64,000 nucleotides of DNA from Pigmentiphaga sp. H8 (GCF_003854895.1 NZ_CP033966.1:2542001-2606000); one strand, 5' to 3'. Positions 51,995 through 60,708 are shown, numbered from the stretch's first letter. Program-made: numbers and translations. Notes: generated by a model from the sequence alone, not told the origin.

Positions 51995-52396
51995 ATGAAC
52001 GCCTCGTTTCCCATCCGCAAGGAATGCCCGCCCGGCGCCTGTATCTGCGAACGCGACCATTTGCTGGCCGACCCGCAGGGCGATAGGCGCATCCTGCTGT
52101 TGACCAAGGAAGAAGAGAAGCGGCTGGTGGCCCGTCTCGAAACCCTGGCCACCCTGGAAGACCTGATGGCGATGCAGGCGCGCATGCACGCGCAACTGGG
52201 CATCGTCTTGCATATCGAACCCAGCGCCAACGAAGTCCGCACGGTGCGAGGTATCACCATCGAACTGGCGGAGCAGCGGGGCCTGTGCCGCAAGACGCGC
52301 GAAGCCGTTCCTGCCGCGATCCGCCGCTGCTTCGAACGCACGCCCGGGATCGTCTACGCTTTGCTCGACTCGCGCGACCTGTTGGGAGGGGCGTAG
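51995..52396 (+). CDS. Conserved small cysteine-containing protein, function unknown
   Basis: A 133-residue soluble protein. The N-terminus carries a tight cysteine group, CPPGACIC (C11, C16, C18), which could bind metal, followed by a charged helical segment (LLLTKEEEKRLVARLETLATLEDLMAMQARM, about 34-64). Two further Cys lie near residues 95 and 109. I recall similar proteins in other Burkholderiales but know no function. It starts 11 bases after the SDR stop, so it may be read with that operon, and is convergent with tetR. Confidence 0.65.
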   Translation: MNASFPIRKECPPGACICERDHLLADPQGDRRILLLTKEEEKRLVARLETLATLEDLMAMQARMHAQLGIVLHIEPSANEVRTVRGITIELAEQRGLCRKTREAVPAAIRRCFERTPGIVYALLDSRDLLGGA

Positions 52397-52400
52397 CCGT

Positions 52401-53093
52401 TCAGTCGACGGACGCCAGCGCCTGCCGTTCGGCCTCCATGGGCGCCAGACCCTCGATGGCCAGGCGAAGCAGCGCGCGCAGCGAGGCCAGGCCGACGCCG
52501 GGGCGCGGCGTGGGCTGGCTGAGCCAGCGCCGCACTTCGGCCAGGTAGATGGTGACGAACAACGAGGCGATCAGATCGGGGGCCGCGTTGCTGCCGATCT
52601 GCTCTTGTTCCTGTTTGCGCCGCACCACGTCGGCCAGCATGGCGTAGATGTTGGCGCGGCGGGCGTAGAAACGACGCGTTTCCTCGCCGCGGTCGCTGCT
52701 GCGGGCCAGGAAGTCCGAGGTGGCCTGCACCGCCGGCCGCGAGATCTGCGGATGCCTGGCCCAGTAGCGGTACCGCAGTTCGAAGAAAGCCATGAGCAGA
52801 TCGATCAACGGACCGTCCCGCCGCAGCACCCTGGCGCCTTTGTCGTTCACGGCATCCAGGTCGTTGTTGACGATCATCATCAACAGATCGAGCTTGTCCT
52901 CGGCATAGACGAAGATGGTTCCGATGGCCACTTCGGCGCGCTGCGCGATCTCGCGCGTGGTCGCCACGTCGTAGCCCTTTTCCAGGAAGACGTCGCGCGC
53001 CGCCTGCTTGATGCGCCGCAGCTTGTCGAGTTTGGCGCGCTCGCGCAAGCCCAGTTCCTGGTTCGGGGAAGACAAAGCGGATGGATTCTTCAT
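52401..53093 (-). CDS. TetR-family transcriptional regulator
   Basis: A 230-residue TetR protein: an N-terminal helix-turn-helix (about 20-70, IKQAARDVFLEKGYDVATTREIAQRAEVAIGTIF in outline) and a helical ligand domain. It is divergent from an alpha/beta hydrolase-Bug unit and should control it. The intergenic region shares a 12-base motif, CCTTATATAAAG, with the control region of the operon at 41051, so the regulon may be wider. The ligand is unknown. Confidence 0.85.
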   Translation of the reverse strand: MKNPSALSSPNQELGLRERAKLDKLRRIKQAARDVFLEKGYDVATTREIAQRAEVAIGTIFVYAEDKLDLLMMIVNNDLDAVNDKGARVLRRDGPLIDLLMAFFELRYRYWARHPQISRPAVQATSDFLARSSDRGEETRRFYARRANIYAMLADVVRRKQEQEQIGSNAAPDLIASLFVTIYLAEVRRWLSQPTPRPGVGLASLRALLRLAIEGLAPMEAERQALASVD

Positions 53094-53136
53094 GAAAGAG
53101 CAGGGGGCGAAGGAATGAGAGGGGGGGGCCGAGGCT

Positions 53137-53228
53137 GCCTATTCTAGAAGAACTCGATAGGCCTTCCCCCATGATGATGCAAGATTCTCTTGATAAGTAA
53201 AGAAACTTTATATAAGGTGTGATTATCA
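53137..53228. promoter_or_regulatory. tetR/hydrolase divergent control region
   Basis: Within the 181-base gap, GCCTAT (53137-53142) is inverted as ATAGGC (53157-53162), and TGATAA (53191-53196) is inverted as TTATCA (53223-53228). CTTTATATAAGG (53206-53217) is the exact complement of a site at 40983-40994. An A/T-rich core is set in GC-rich sequence, as expected for a TetR operator and promoter, but no single site can be preferred. Confidence 0.45.
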
Positions 53229-53274
53229 TAAGCGCCGGACGTGACCGGACGCGCAAGAGACAAGGGTTTACGAA

Positions 53275-54102
53275 ATGGCCGACACGCTGGAGCAATCTGC
53301 CCGGATCCACACGACGGTTGGCGATGGCCGCGCCGTAGTCTGGCGGCAATGGGGCGCGGGTCCGCTGGTCGTCCTGCTGCACGGCAACAGCGGTTCGTGG
53401 ACGCATTGGGTGCGCAACATCGCGGCCCTGGCCGAACGCTTTACGGTGCTCGTGCCCGATCTGCCCGGCCATGGCGATTCCGACCTGCCGGCCGGCGACG
53501 TGTCGTGCGCCGCTTTCGCCCGTCTGCTGTGGCTGGGCATCGATCAGGTCGCGGGCCCTGACGCGAACGTGGCGCTCGCCGGATTTTCCCTGGGTTCGGT
53601 CCTGGCGGAAAGCATGGCGCGGCAACAGCCGCAGCGCGTCCGCCAGATCCTGTTGTTGCGCGGCGCGTTCTCGCACACGGTGCCGCGGCCGCCCGAATTG
53701 CTGCGGTGGCGAGGCATAACCGATCCGGCCGAGGCGGCCCGTATCCACCGGCACAACCTTGAAGTTTCCATGTTCGGCGACGCCGCCCTGGTCGATGACG
53801 AGGCCGTCCGGCTGCATGCCGACAACCTTGAGCGTTGCCGGCTGGACACCCGGCCGCTGCTGGCCAGCCGCGAACTGGAGGCTTTCCTGGGCCTGCGTTG
53901 CCCGGTGCATGGCATTGCCGGCGAACGCGATGTCTACGGCGGCGGCGATGCGCCCGCGCAAGGCCGCGCCTTGCGCGAGACGCTGCCGCAGGCGGTCTTC
54001 GACATGATTCCCGGCGCGGGCCACTGGGCGGCCTACGAGGCCGCGGATACGGTGAATGCCCTGATGGTGCGGTCACTGGAAATGAAACATGATCAAATTT
54101 GA
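53275..54102 (+). CDS. Alpha/beta hydrolase
   Basis: A 275-residue alpha/beta-fold hydrolase. LLHGNSGSWTHW forms the oxyanion loop, the nucleophile elbow is GFSLGS (serine near residue 105), and the catalytic His is in GAGHW near residue 245. A ring-cleavage-product (C-C bond) hydrolase, an esterase or a lactonase such as 3-oxoadipate enol-lactonase are all possible. It starts a unit with a Bug receptor (69-base gap) and is divergent from tetR. Confidence 0.8.
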   Translation: MADTLEQSARIHTTVGDGRAVVWRQWGAGPLVVLLHGNSGSWTHWVRNIAALAERFTVLVPDLPGHGDSDLPAGDVSCAAFARLLWLGIDQVAGPDANVALAGFSLGSVLAESMARQQPQRVRQILLLRGAFSHTVPRPPELLRWRGITDPAEAARIHRHNLEVSMFGDAALVDDEAVRLHADNLERCRLDTRPLLASRELEAFLGLRCPVHGIAGERDVYGGGDAPAQGRALRETLPQAVFDMIPGAGHWAAYEAADTVNALMVRSLEMKHDQI

Positions 54103-54171
54103 TCAAGCTCAAAAATAAGAAGGCCGCCATCGAGCGGCATGATCCATATGGCTATCAGATAGGAGACTGCA

Positions 54172-55143
54172 ATGAAGAAGATGATCGTGACGGCCTTGGC
54201 GATCGCGACCGTGCTGGCGCTGCCGGCGGCACAGGCGCAAGGGGATTTTCCCAATCGTCCCGTGAGGCTGGTGGTATCGTTCCCGCCGGGCGGCAGCACG
54301 GACCTCATCGCTCGCGTCATGGCACCCGTCATGTCCAAGCAGCTGGGCCAGCAGGTGGTGGTCGAGAACAAGGGTGGGGCAGGGGGCAACATCGGCGTCG
54401 AATCGGTGGTGCGATCGGCGCCTGACGGCTACACGATGGTGTTCAGCGGGGCCGGCGCGCTGGGCATCAACAGTGTGCTGTATCGGACGATGCCTTTCGA
54501 TCCCGTCAAGGATCTCATTCCGGTCAGCATGGTCGCCAGCTCGCCGTTTGTCCTGGTGGGGCCGGCGAATTCTCCGTACAAGGACGTCAAGGCCTTGATT
54601 GCCGCGGCCAAGGCAGAGCCGGGCAAGCTGTCGATCGGCCATGGCGGCCTGGGCACGGTCATGCACCTGGCCAGCGAGCTCTTCAATCAAATCGGGGAAG
54701 TGAAGACCGTCTTGGTGCCCTACAAGGGCACGGGTCCGGCCACCACCGATGCGCTGGCCGGGCAGATTCCGGTGGCCATGAGCGACGTGCCCAGCGCCGT
54801 GGCGTACATCAAGGAGGGCCGCATGAAGGCCTTCGCCGTGACGACGCGCGAACGGTCGAGTTCGCTGCCCGACGTGCCCACGCTGGACGAGTCGGGCATG
54901 AAAGGCTACGAGGCCATGGGCTGGTTCGGGATCGCGGTGCCCGCCGGCACGCCCGAACCCGTCGTCAAGCGCCTGAACGCGGCGATCCGGGCGGCGCTGA
55001 CCGACCCTGGCGTGATCGAACGTGTGCGCGCGGCCGGCGCCGACCCGGCGCCGACCTCGTCCGAGGAGTTTCGCAAGATCATCGCCACCGATATCTCCAA
55101 GTGGGGCGACATCGTGCGCCGGACGGGGCTGAAGCTGGACTGA
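54172..55143 (+). CDS. Bug-family periplasmic receptor downstream of an alpha/beta hydrolase
   Basis: A 323-residue Bug protein with a signal peptide (1-22, ending AQAQG), PNRPVRLVVSFPPGGSTD, and ENKGGAGGNIGVES. AGGAGACTGCA precedes the ATG. The hydrolase and this receptor probably share the promoter controlled by TetR. Directly after its stop begins copy 3 of the dispersed repeat, which may end the transcript before the LysR gene. Confidence 0.85.
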   Translation: MKKMIVTALAIATVLALPAAQAQGDFPNRPVRLVVSFPPGGSTDLIARVMAPVMSKQLGQQVVVENKGGAGGNIGVESVVRSAPDGYTMVFSGAGALGINSVLYRTMPFDPVKDLIPVSMVASSPFVLVGPANSPYKDVKALIAAAKAEPGKLSIGHGGLGTVMHLASELFNQIGEVKTVLVPYKGTGPATTDALAGQIPVAMSDVPSAVAYIKEGRMKAFAVTTRERSSSLPDVPTLDESGMKGYEAMGWFGIAVPAGTPEPVVKRLNAAIRAALTDPGVIERVRAAGADPAPTSSEEFRKIIATDISKWGDIVRRTGLKLD

Positions 55144-55151
55144 AGGGAAGG

Positions 55152-55234
55152 CCCCCCCCCTACGCGCTTCGCGCGCCCCCCGGGGGGCGATGCGGGTGGA
55201 CCGGCGGAGCCGGATCCACCGCATCCTGGGTCTG
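55152..55234 (+). repeat. Dispersed palindromic repeat, copy 3
   Basis: Begins eight bases after the Bug stop: a C run, TACGCGCTTCGCGCG, the hairpin CCCCCCGGGGGG, GATGCGGGTGGACCGG at 55189-55204, a three-base turn, CCGGATCCACCGCATC (55210-55225), then CTGGG. It is the most complete copy. As with copies 1 and 2 it follows a stop codon in the same orientation, here between two genes on the same strand. Confidence 0.88.
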
Positions 55235-55269
55235 GGGCGGTGATGCGCAAAGAGGGGGGAAAACTGAAA

Positions 55270-55303
55270 TAATTGGCGCATGAATATTTCTTTGCGCCAA
55301 TTA
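55270..55303 (+). promoter_or_regulatory. Perfect 10-bp inverted repeat straddling the LysR start codon
   Basis: TAATTGGCGC (55270-55279) is exactly mirrored by GCGCCAATTA (55294-55303). The 14-base spacer starts with the ATG of the LysR gene. There is no convincing ribosome-binding site upstream. It can act as a DNA operator for autoregulation, or in the mRNA as a stem that presents the start codon in its loop. Either would make translation or transcription of the regulator self-limiting. Confidence 0.7.
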
Positions 55304-56188
55304 CGGGCATTTCTGGGGGTGGCGGCATCGGGCAATTTCACCCGTACCGCCCAGCGTCTGCATCTGAGCCAGGCGGGGCTGAGCGCGACCATTCGCGAAC
55401 TCGAATCCCAGCTCAATACCCGGTTGTTCGAGCGCACCACCCGCGCGGTGGTGCTGACCGAGGCCGGCCGTGTCTTTCTGCCCGCGGCGGAATTGGTCGA
55501 GCGTGAACTCAGCGCCGCGGCGGCCCGTCTGCGCGACATGGGGCGCCAGGAGGGCTCTGCCCTGCGCCTGGCGTTCACGCCCTTGATGGCGGCCAATGTC
55601 GTGCCGGAGACCATGCGGCGCTTCCTGGCGGATCATCCGCAGGTCGAGATCGAGATCATTGCCGGCAGTCCGCTCGAAATCCAGCAACTGGTCGAGACGG
55701 GCGAGGCCGATGCGGCTTTCGGCGCGTTCTTTTCCAAGGTGTCGGGGCTGGTGCGCAAGGCGCTGGTGTCATCGGGGCTGCTGGCGGTTTATGCGCCGGG
55801 GCGCTATGCGCCGACGCCGTCGGCCAAGGGGCGCAAGGACACGACCTGGGAGATCCTGCGCGACCAGCCTTATGTGGCGCTGACGGAGGACAGCCCCCTT
55901 CATCAATTGGCGGAAGATGCCTTGTTCAAGCACCAGGTCAACATCGGCCGCCGCATCGCCGTCCAGCACCTGGATACGGCGCTGGGGCTGGCGGAGCAGG
56001 GCTTCGGCATCGCGGTCATTCCGGAGTTTTCGCAAATTGCGTGCGCACGCTATGCGGTGGAGCACCGGGTGATCAGCCCGGCGGTGACCTTCGATTTCTG
56101 CTACGTGATGCGGGCGGGGGCGCCCCTGCCCGATACGTTGACCGAATTCGCCCAGGTGTTCAAGGACGTGATGGAGACTCGCCCGTAG
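55280..56188 (+). CDS. LysR-family transcriptional regulator
   Basis: A 302-residue LysR protein: N-terminal MNISLRQLRAFLGVAASGNFTRTAQRLHLSQAGLSATIREL-type winged helix (about 3-62) and an effector domain from about residue 90. The start is fixed by the standard LysR N-terminus, although no ribosome site is obvious and the ATG opens the loop of a perfect inverted repeat. It is convergent with a flavin monooxygenase-Bug unit (12-base gap) and is one of two candidate regulators of it, the other being MarR at 58495. Confidence 0.87.
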   Translation: MNISLRQLRAFLGVAASGNFTRTAQRLHLSQAGLSATIRELESQLNTRLFERTTRAVVLTEAGRVFLPAAELVERELSAAAARLRDMGRQEGSALRLAFTPLMAANVVPETMRRFLADHPQVEIEIIAGSPLEIQQLVETGEADAAFGAFFSKVSGLVRKALVSSGLLAVYAPGRYAPTPSAKGRKDTTWEILRDQPYVALTEDSPLHQLAEDALFKHQVNIGRRIAVQHLDTALGLAEQGFGIAVIPEFSQIACARYAVEHRVISPAVTFDFCYVMRAGAPLPDTLTEFAQVFKDVMETRP

Positions 56189-56200
56189 TCTGCCGGGCGA

Positions 56201-57385
56201 TCAGATAGGTACGGTTTCGACGTCGTAGGTGAAGAGCCACTCGTAGCGTTCCTTCACCCGGTCTTCCTGCCATTCGCGGTTCACGTAGGCAGCCGCGCCC
56301 TCGGCGTGGGCCAGTTCGCGATTGTGGAATCGCTTGGCGTTGGCGTTGGCGCCGAGGATGACATTGGCGGTGCGGTCCTTGCGCGCCTGCTCGTAGCGCA
56401 GCAGCGCCTGCGTCGGATCGGAGTACTGGCGCAAGGCGCGCGCCAGGATGTAGCCGTCTTCCAGGGCCATGCCCGCGCCTTGGGCGAGGAAAGGCAGCAT
56501 GGGATGGCAGGCGTCGCCCAGCAGGGTGACCCGGCCTTCGCTCCAGCGCGGCATGGGATCGCGAACCATCAGCGCCCATTTGTAGGGCACGTCGATGGCG
56601 CGCACCAGCGTATGTACGTCCTCGTTCCAGCCGCGCAAATCGTTCAGGCACTCTTCGGTGGTGCCGCGCTCGGTCCAGGACTCGACCTGCCAATCGCTGC
56701 GCTCCACGGCCGCGACGAAGTTCACCAGCTTGTAGCCGTGCAGTGGATAGTGGATGACGTGGGCGCCGGGGCCCACCCAATTCACGCCCACCGGGCGGCT
56801 CAGGCGCTCGGGCAGCTTGTCGGCCTCGATCACGCCGCGCCAGGCGACCAGGCCCGAGAAATCGGGCCGGTCGGCGCCGAATAGCTGGCCGCGTACCAGC
56901 GAGTGCACGCCGTCTGCGCCGATCAGCACGTCGCCGTGGAAGATCCGGCCGTCGGCCGTGTGGACGGCCACGCCGTCGCCGTTCTGCTCGAAACGCTCGA
57001 ACTTGGCGCCCAGCACCAGGGCGTCGGGGTCGGCGCGCTGTACGCCGGCGGCGATGGCCTGGTGCAAGTCGGCGCGGTGCACGGTCAGGTAAGGATAGCC
57101 GTAGAGTTCGCGCGATACGTCGCCCAGGTTGAACAGGGTCCAGGTCTGGCCGCTGTTCCACAGCCGCACGATCTTGCCTTCCGGCTCGCAGGCCTGCCCG
57201 GCCATGTCGCCTTCCAGGCCCAGCGCATACAGCACGTGCACGGCGTTGGGCCCGAGTTGTATGCCCGCGCCGACTTCTTTCAACTGCGGGGCCTGTTCCA
57301 GGATACGGACCTGGAAACCTTGTTGGAGCAGGGCGAGACCGGCGGTCAGTCCGCCCAGGCCGCCGCCGGCGATGATGATGCGCAT
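56201..57385 (-). CDS. Group A FAD-dependent monooxygenase (hydroxybenzoate/salicylate hydroxylase-like)
   Basis: A 394-residue flavoprotein hydroxylase: GGGLGGLTAGLAL near the N-terminus binds FAD, VLIGADGVHSLVR is the DG motif, and GDACHPMLPFLAQGAGMALEDG (about 280-301) completes the site. The pattern GAGIQLGPNAV and YLTVHRADLHQAI is that of 3-hydroxybenzoate 6-hydroxylase and related enzymes, which would lead to gentisate. No gentisate dioxygenase is in the window. It starts three bases after the Bug stop on the same strand, so receptor and enzyme form an operon. Confidence 0.83.
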   Translation of the reverse strand: MRIIIAGGGLGGLTAGLALLQQGFQVRILEQAPQLKEVGAGIQLGPNAVHVLYALGLEGDMAGQACEPEGKIVRLWNSGQTWTLFNLGDVSRELYGYPYLTVHRADLHQAIAAGVQRADPDALVLGAKFERFEQNGDGVAVHTADGRIFHGDVLIGADGVHSLVRGQLFGADRPDFSGLVAWRGVIEADKLPERLSRPVGVNWVGPGAHVIHYPLHGYKLVNFVAAVERSDWQVESWTERGTTEECLNDLRGWNEDVHTLVRAIDVPYKWALMVRDPMPRWSEGRVTLLGDACHPMLPFLAQGAGMALEDGYILARALRQYSDPTQALLRYEQARKDRTANVILGANANAKRFHNRELAHAEGAAAYVNREWQEDRVKERYEWLFTYDVETVPI

Positions 57386-57388
57386 GAG

Positions 57389-58381
57389 TCAGTCCAGTGT
57401 GGTGTTGGTGCGTTTGATCAGTTCGGCCCAGCGCTTGGTGTCGTTGGCCAGGAAGCTGCGGAATTCGTCCTGCGTGGTCTTGATCACGTCCTGGCCGCCG
57501 GCCTTCATCTGGCTCATCAGTTCGGGATCGTCCTGCGCCGCGCGCAGCGCGGCGTTGAGCTTCTGCACGACGGCGGCCGGGGTGCCGGCGGGCGCCACCA
57601 GGCCCGTCCAGGAATACGATTCGAAATCGCCGCCGAAGACTTCGCGCACGGTGGGGACCTGCGGCATGTCGGCCGAGCGCGTGGCGCCGCCGGTAGCCAG
57701 TACCTTGGCCCGGCCGCTTTCCAGGTAGGGCCGCACGACGGTGATGGTCTCCAGCGTCATGTCGATCTGGCCGCCGATCATGTCCGCCAGCGCCGGCGCG
57801 CCGCCCTTGTAGGGAACGTGAAGGATGTTCGCGCCGGACACCTCCTTGAACCATTCGCCGGTCAGGTGGTTGATCGAACCGTTGCCGGCGGAACCGTAGG
57901 ACACCTTGTTCTTGGCGGCATAGGCGACCAGTTCCTGCAAGGTATTGGCGGGAAACGCGTTACGCACCACGAGCAGGATGGGGCTGCGCGCCACCAGGCC
58001 CACGTGCGCGAAGGATTCCATCGGGGAGTAGGCCAGGTTGCGGTACAACCCCGGTGCCACGCCCAGGCTGCTGGTGCTGGCCCACAGCAGGGTATGGCCG
58101 TCGGGCTTGGCGCGCGCGACCGAGGTGGAGCCGACCGTGCCGCCCGCGCCCGCGCGATTTTCTATCACCACGGGTTGGCCGAGTTGTTTCGCCAGCGTCT
58201 TGCCTACCAGCCGCGCGGTGGTATCGGTGGGGCCTCCGGGCGGGAAAGGCACGACGATGGTGACAGGCCCGGCGGGAAATTCGGCGGCCGCGGCCGATGT
58301 GGTGCCGGCCAGGGCCAGTGTTGCCAAGGTGGCGAGGCACGCACGCCGCATCGGCGTTGCACGCAAGACTCGCTTGTTCAT
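57389..58381 (-). CDS. Bug-family periplasmic receptor coupled to a flavin monooxygenase
   Basis: A 330-residue Bug protein with a signal peptide (positively charged start, hydrophobic stretch to about residue 33, ending SAAAAE), then PAGPVTIVVPFPPGGPTDTT and ENRAGAGGTVGSTS. The ATG at 58381 follows ACGAGGGGACATCG; the in-frame start at 58405 has no ribosome site. It is the first gene of the Bug-monooxygenase unit and lies 113 bases after the MarR gene. It probably binds the hydroxybenzoate-type acid the monooxygenase uses. Confidence 0.85.
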   Translation of the reverse strand: MNKRVLRATPMRRACLATLATLALAGTTSAAAAEFPAGPVTIVVPFPPGGPTDTTARLVGKTLAKQLGQPVVIENRAGAGGTVGSTSVARAKPDGHTLLWASTSSLGVAPGLYRNLAYSPMESFAHVGLVARSPILLVVRNAFPANTLQELVAYAAKNKVSYGSAGNGSINHLTGEWFKEVSGANILHVPYKGGAPALADMIGGQIDMTLETITVVRPYLESGRAKVLATGGATRSADMPQVPTVREVFGGDFESYSWTGLVAPAGTPAAVVQKLNAALRAAQDDPELMSQMKAGGQDVIKTTQDEFRSFLANDTKRWAELIKRTNTTLD

Positions 58382-58441
58382 CGATGTCCCCTCGTTGTCC
58401 GTCATGTTGGGGGGACTATAAGATGAAGCGATGAGCGAGTT

Positions 58442-58468
58442 GAATCACATAATAATTATAGGATCACA
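58442..58468. promoter_or_regulatory. Candidate control site between marR and the Bug-monooxygenase unit
   Basis: GAATCACA (58442) and GGATCACA (58461) form an imperfect direct repeat 19 bases apart around the AT-rich core TAATAATTATA. This is the only AT-rich patch in the gap and could hold the promoter or a regulator site. Support is positional only. Confidence 0.3.
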
Positions 58469-58494
58469 AGGAATTTCGATCAGCGCGATGCCCG

Positions 58495-58959
58495 CTATGT
58501 CGCGCCGATGTGTCGGCTGCGCAAATCGTCGATGACTGTACGCAACAGTCCGCGCAGGGTCTTGAGTTCCTTGGGGCCGAGGCTGGAGAAGGCTTCCTGC
58601 TCGAAGCGGTTCAGCTCGCGCGTGCCGGCCTCGACCACCTGCCGTCCGGCCGGGGTGAGCGTGATGCGCAGGATACGGCGATTGCTGGCGTCTTCCTTGC
58701 GCTCGAGCAGGCCGCGCTCTTCCAGGGTCGAGAGCAATTGGCCCATCGACTGGGGGGTGACATAGAAGCGCCTGGACAGGTCCGCGGAGGACAGTTTTTC
58801 GCGGTGCGCGACCACGGACAGCACGGTGAACTGGATACCCGTCACGCCGTAGGGCTTGAGCAGCGCGTCGCTGAAGTTGCGGAGGGGATGGTGTACCTGG
58901 GAGACCAGGTAGGTGGTGCTGGGACCGCTGAAAGGCTCTGCGGGTTGGTCGGTGGACAA
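58495..58959 (-). CDS. MarR-family transcriptional regulator
   Basis: A 154-residue winged-helix regulator with the family core: HPLRNFSDALLKPYGVTGIQFTVLSVV, then RRFYVTPQSMGQLLSTLEERGLLERKEDASNRRILRITLT-type wing (about 60-105). No ATG fits; a TTG at 58959 (STDQPAEP follows) with GGAG eight bases upstream is the best start, since a longer version would run into the HU-like gene. It is on the same strand as, and just upstream of, the Bug-monooxygenase unit that it may regulate. Confidence 0.75.
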   Translation of the reverse strand: MSTDQPAEPFSGPSTTYLVSQVHHPLRNFSDALLKPYGVTGIQFTVLSVVAHREKLSSADLSRRFYVTPQSMGQLLSTLEERGLLERKEDASNRRILRITLTPAGRQVVEAGTRELNRFEQEAFSSLGPKELKTLRGLLRTVIDDLRSRHIGAT

Positions 58960-59054
58960 GAATGACTCCGGGAGCGAAGGATTCCTGCAGTGTAAGGCAG
59001 ACTGATTCGGCGCGCACCGCCGCGCCAGGCGGAAGGTGCGCGTGGCGGCGACGC

Positions 59055-59336
59055 TTACTTGACGTCGACGGCGTCTTTCAAGACCTTGGCGGCGCTGAAA
59101 GCGGGTGCCTTGCGGGCAGCGATCTGGATCGCTTCGCCGGTACGGGGGTTGCGGCCCGTCTTGGCGGCTTTTTCTTTCACCGAGAACTTCCCGACGCCCG
59201 GCAGCACGACCTCGTCGCCCTTGGCCAGCGTGTCGCGCAGGGCATCGCCCAGTGCGTCGATGAAGGCTTCGGAGACATTCTTCGGTTGTTGGGTGCGCTC
59301 GGCGAGAGCGTCGATCAGTTCCTTCTTGGTGCGCAT
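59055..59336 (-). CDS. HU-family DNA-binding protein
   Basis: A 93-residue histone-like protein: MRTKKELIDALAERTQQPK at the N-terminus and the DNA-binding arm GRNPRTGEAIQIAARKAPAF (about 58-77). It bends DNA as a dimer and compacts the nucleoid. The arm has the Pro residue that intercalates into DNA. The start at 59336 follows AAGGAGTACGC; the open frame continues 22 codons upstream without a ribosome site. Divergent from bioB. Confidence 0.92.
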   Translation of the reverse strand: MRTKKELIDALAERTQQPKNVSEAFIDALGDALRDTLAKGDEVVLPGVGKFSVKEKAAKTGRNPRTGEAIQIAARKAPAFSAAKVLKDAVDVK

Positions 59337-59706
59337 GCGTACTCCTTGAAAAATATCGGCAGACCGGCCGGATGGCCGCCTGCCTATGCACAGAGCCGGC
59401 ATTCAAGCAATCTTGGAGCAGAAATGCAAGTCCGGCCGCAGATGATGACAGTCGGCGCAGGGCAGGGCGAGAGCGGCCACTGCGCGGCGAGGTCCGGGCA
59501 CCTTACCCGAAAAATCCTGCGAAGTTGCAACAGGCGTAGGCGTCATGTTGGCCGCGACTTCATCCAAAATCAGGGTGTACACGGCAAGTTCGCCGATTTT
59601 TGATGCAAAAAACGGATTTTGAATATTTGATGCGACCGCCCGGCTTGCTTACCATGTGCGCTGGCCACGGCCCGCGAGCCGCGCCATCCCCCGTGTAGGA
59701 GTTCCC
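59337..59706. other. 370-base intergenic region between the HU-like gene and bioB
   Basis: No gene is supported here. The part nearest bioB is A/T-rich (about 59570-59640) and contains TTTTTGATGCAAAAAA and TATTTGATGC, a direct repeat of TTTGATGC about 30 bases apart, which may belong to the bioB promoter. I looked for a BirA-type palindrome and did not find one. Confidence 0.4.
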
Positions 59707-60708
59707 ATGCAAGCTGATCCCGTCGTCGCGAACGCGGCCGCCGCTGTTACATCTCGCCGCAATTGCGCATCCTGGAACGTGGATGCGGTGCTGGCGCTGT
59801 TCGAGCTGCCCTTCGCCGATCTGCTCTACCAGGCGCAGCAGGCGCATCGGCGCTTCTTCGATCCCAACGCCATCCAGCTGTCGACCCTGCTGTCGATCAA
59901 GACCGGCGGCTGCCCCGAGGATTGCTCGTACTGTCCGCAGTCCTCGCGCTACGACACCGGGGTCGAGACCGAGAAGCTGATGCCGCTGGACGAGGTGCTG
60001 GAAGCGGCGCAGGCCGCCAAGGACAACGGCGCGACCCGGTTCTGCATGGGCGCGGCCTGGCGCAGCCCCAAGCCCCACCAGGTCGACGCGGTGGCCGACA
60101 TGGTCAAGGCGGTCAAGGACCTGGGCCTGGAGACCTGCGTGACGCTCGGCATGCTGCGCGACGGCCAGGCCGAACAACTGCGCGAGGCCGGGCTCGACTA
60201 CTACAACCACAACCTGGATACCTCGCCCGAGTTCTACGGCCGGGTCATCACCACGCGCACCTACCAGGACCGGCTGGATACGCTGGGCCGGGTGCGCGAG
60301 GCCGGCATCAAGGTCTGCTGCGGCGGCATCGTGGGCCTGGGCGAATCGCGCCGCGAGCGGGCCGGGCTCATCGTCCAGCTGGCCAACATGGATCCGTATC
60401 CGGAGTCCGTGCCCATCAACAATCTCGTGCGCGTGCAGGGCACGCCGCTGGCCGACAACGCCTCGGTGGATCCGTTCGAGTTCGTGCGCACCATCGCGGT
60501 GGCGCGCATCACCATGCCCGAGGCCGTGGTGCGGCTCTCGGCCGGGCGCGAACAGATGGACGAGGCCTTGCAGGCCCTGTGCTTCCTGGCCGGCGCCAAT
60601 TCCATGTTCTACGGCGACAAGCTGCTGGTGACCGAGAACCCGCAGGCCGAGGCCGACCGCGACCTGCTGCGGCGGCTGGGCATGCGCGTGGACGCGGCCG
60701 CGCACTGA
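59707..60708 (+). CDS. bioB: Biotin synthase
   Basis: A 333-residue radical-SAM enzyme that inserts sulfur into dethiobiotin. The radical-SAM cluster cysteines are in CPEDCSYCPQS (about residues 60-70); further cysteines (CMGAAW, TCVTLGM, VCCGGIVGLGES) line the [2Fe-2S] site and barrel, as in E. coli. The start at 59707 follows TAGGAGTTCCC; an upstream in-frame start at 59656 has no such site. Other biotin genes are not in the window. Confidence 0.95.
   Translation: MQADPVVANAAAAVTSRRNCASWNVDAVLALFELPFADLLYQAQQAHRRFFDPNAIQLSTLLSIKTGGCPEDCSYCPQSSRYDTGVETEKLMPLDEVLEAAQAAKDNGATRFCMGAAWRSPKPHQVDAVADMVKAVKDLGLETCVTLGMLRDGQAEQLREAGLDYYNHNLDTSPEFYGRVITTRTYQDRLDTLGRVREAGIKVCCGGIVGLGESRRERAGLIVQLANMDPYPESVPINNLVRVQGTPLADNASVDPFEFVRTIAVARITMPEAVVRLSAGREQMDEALQALCFLAGANSMFYGDKLLVTENPQAEADRDLLRRLGMRVDAAAH

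Noticed and set aside
58960..59406. N-terminal extension of the MarR gene over the HU-like gene
   Set aside because: The frame stays open through the HU-like gene, but the translation there is not MarR-like, whereas the HU frame is convincing; a TTG start at 58959 resolves the conflict.
59403..59706. BirA operator or biotin riboswitch-like element before bioB
   Set aside because: No BirA-type palindrome is visible and no biotin riboswitch class is known to me; only an AT-rich patch with a short direct repeat.
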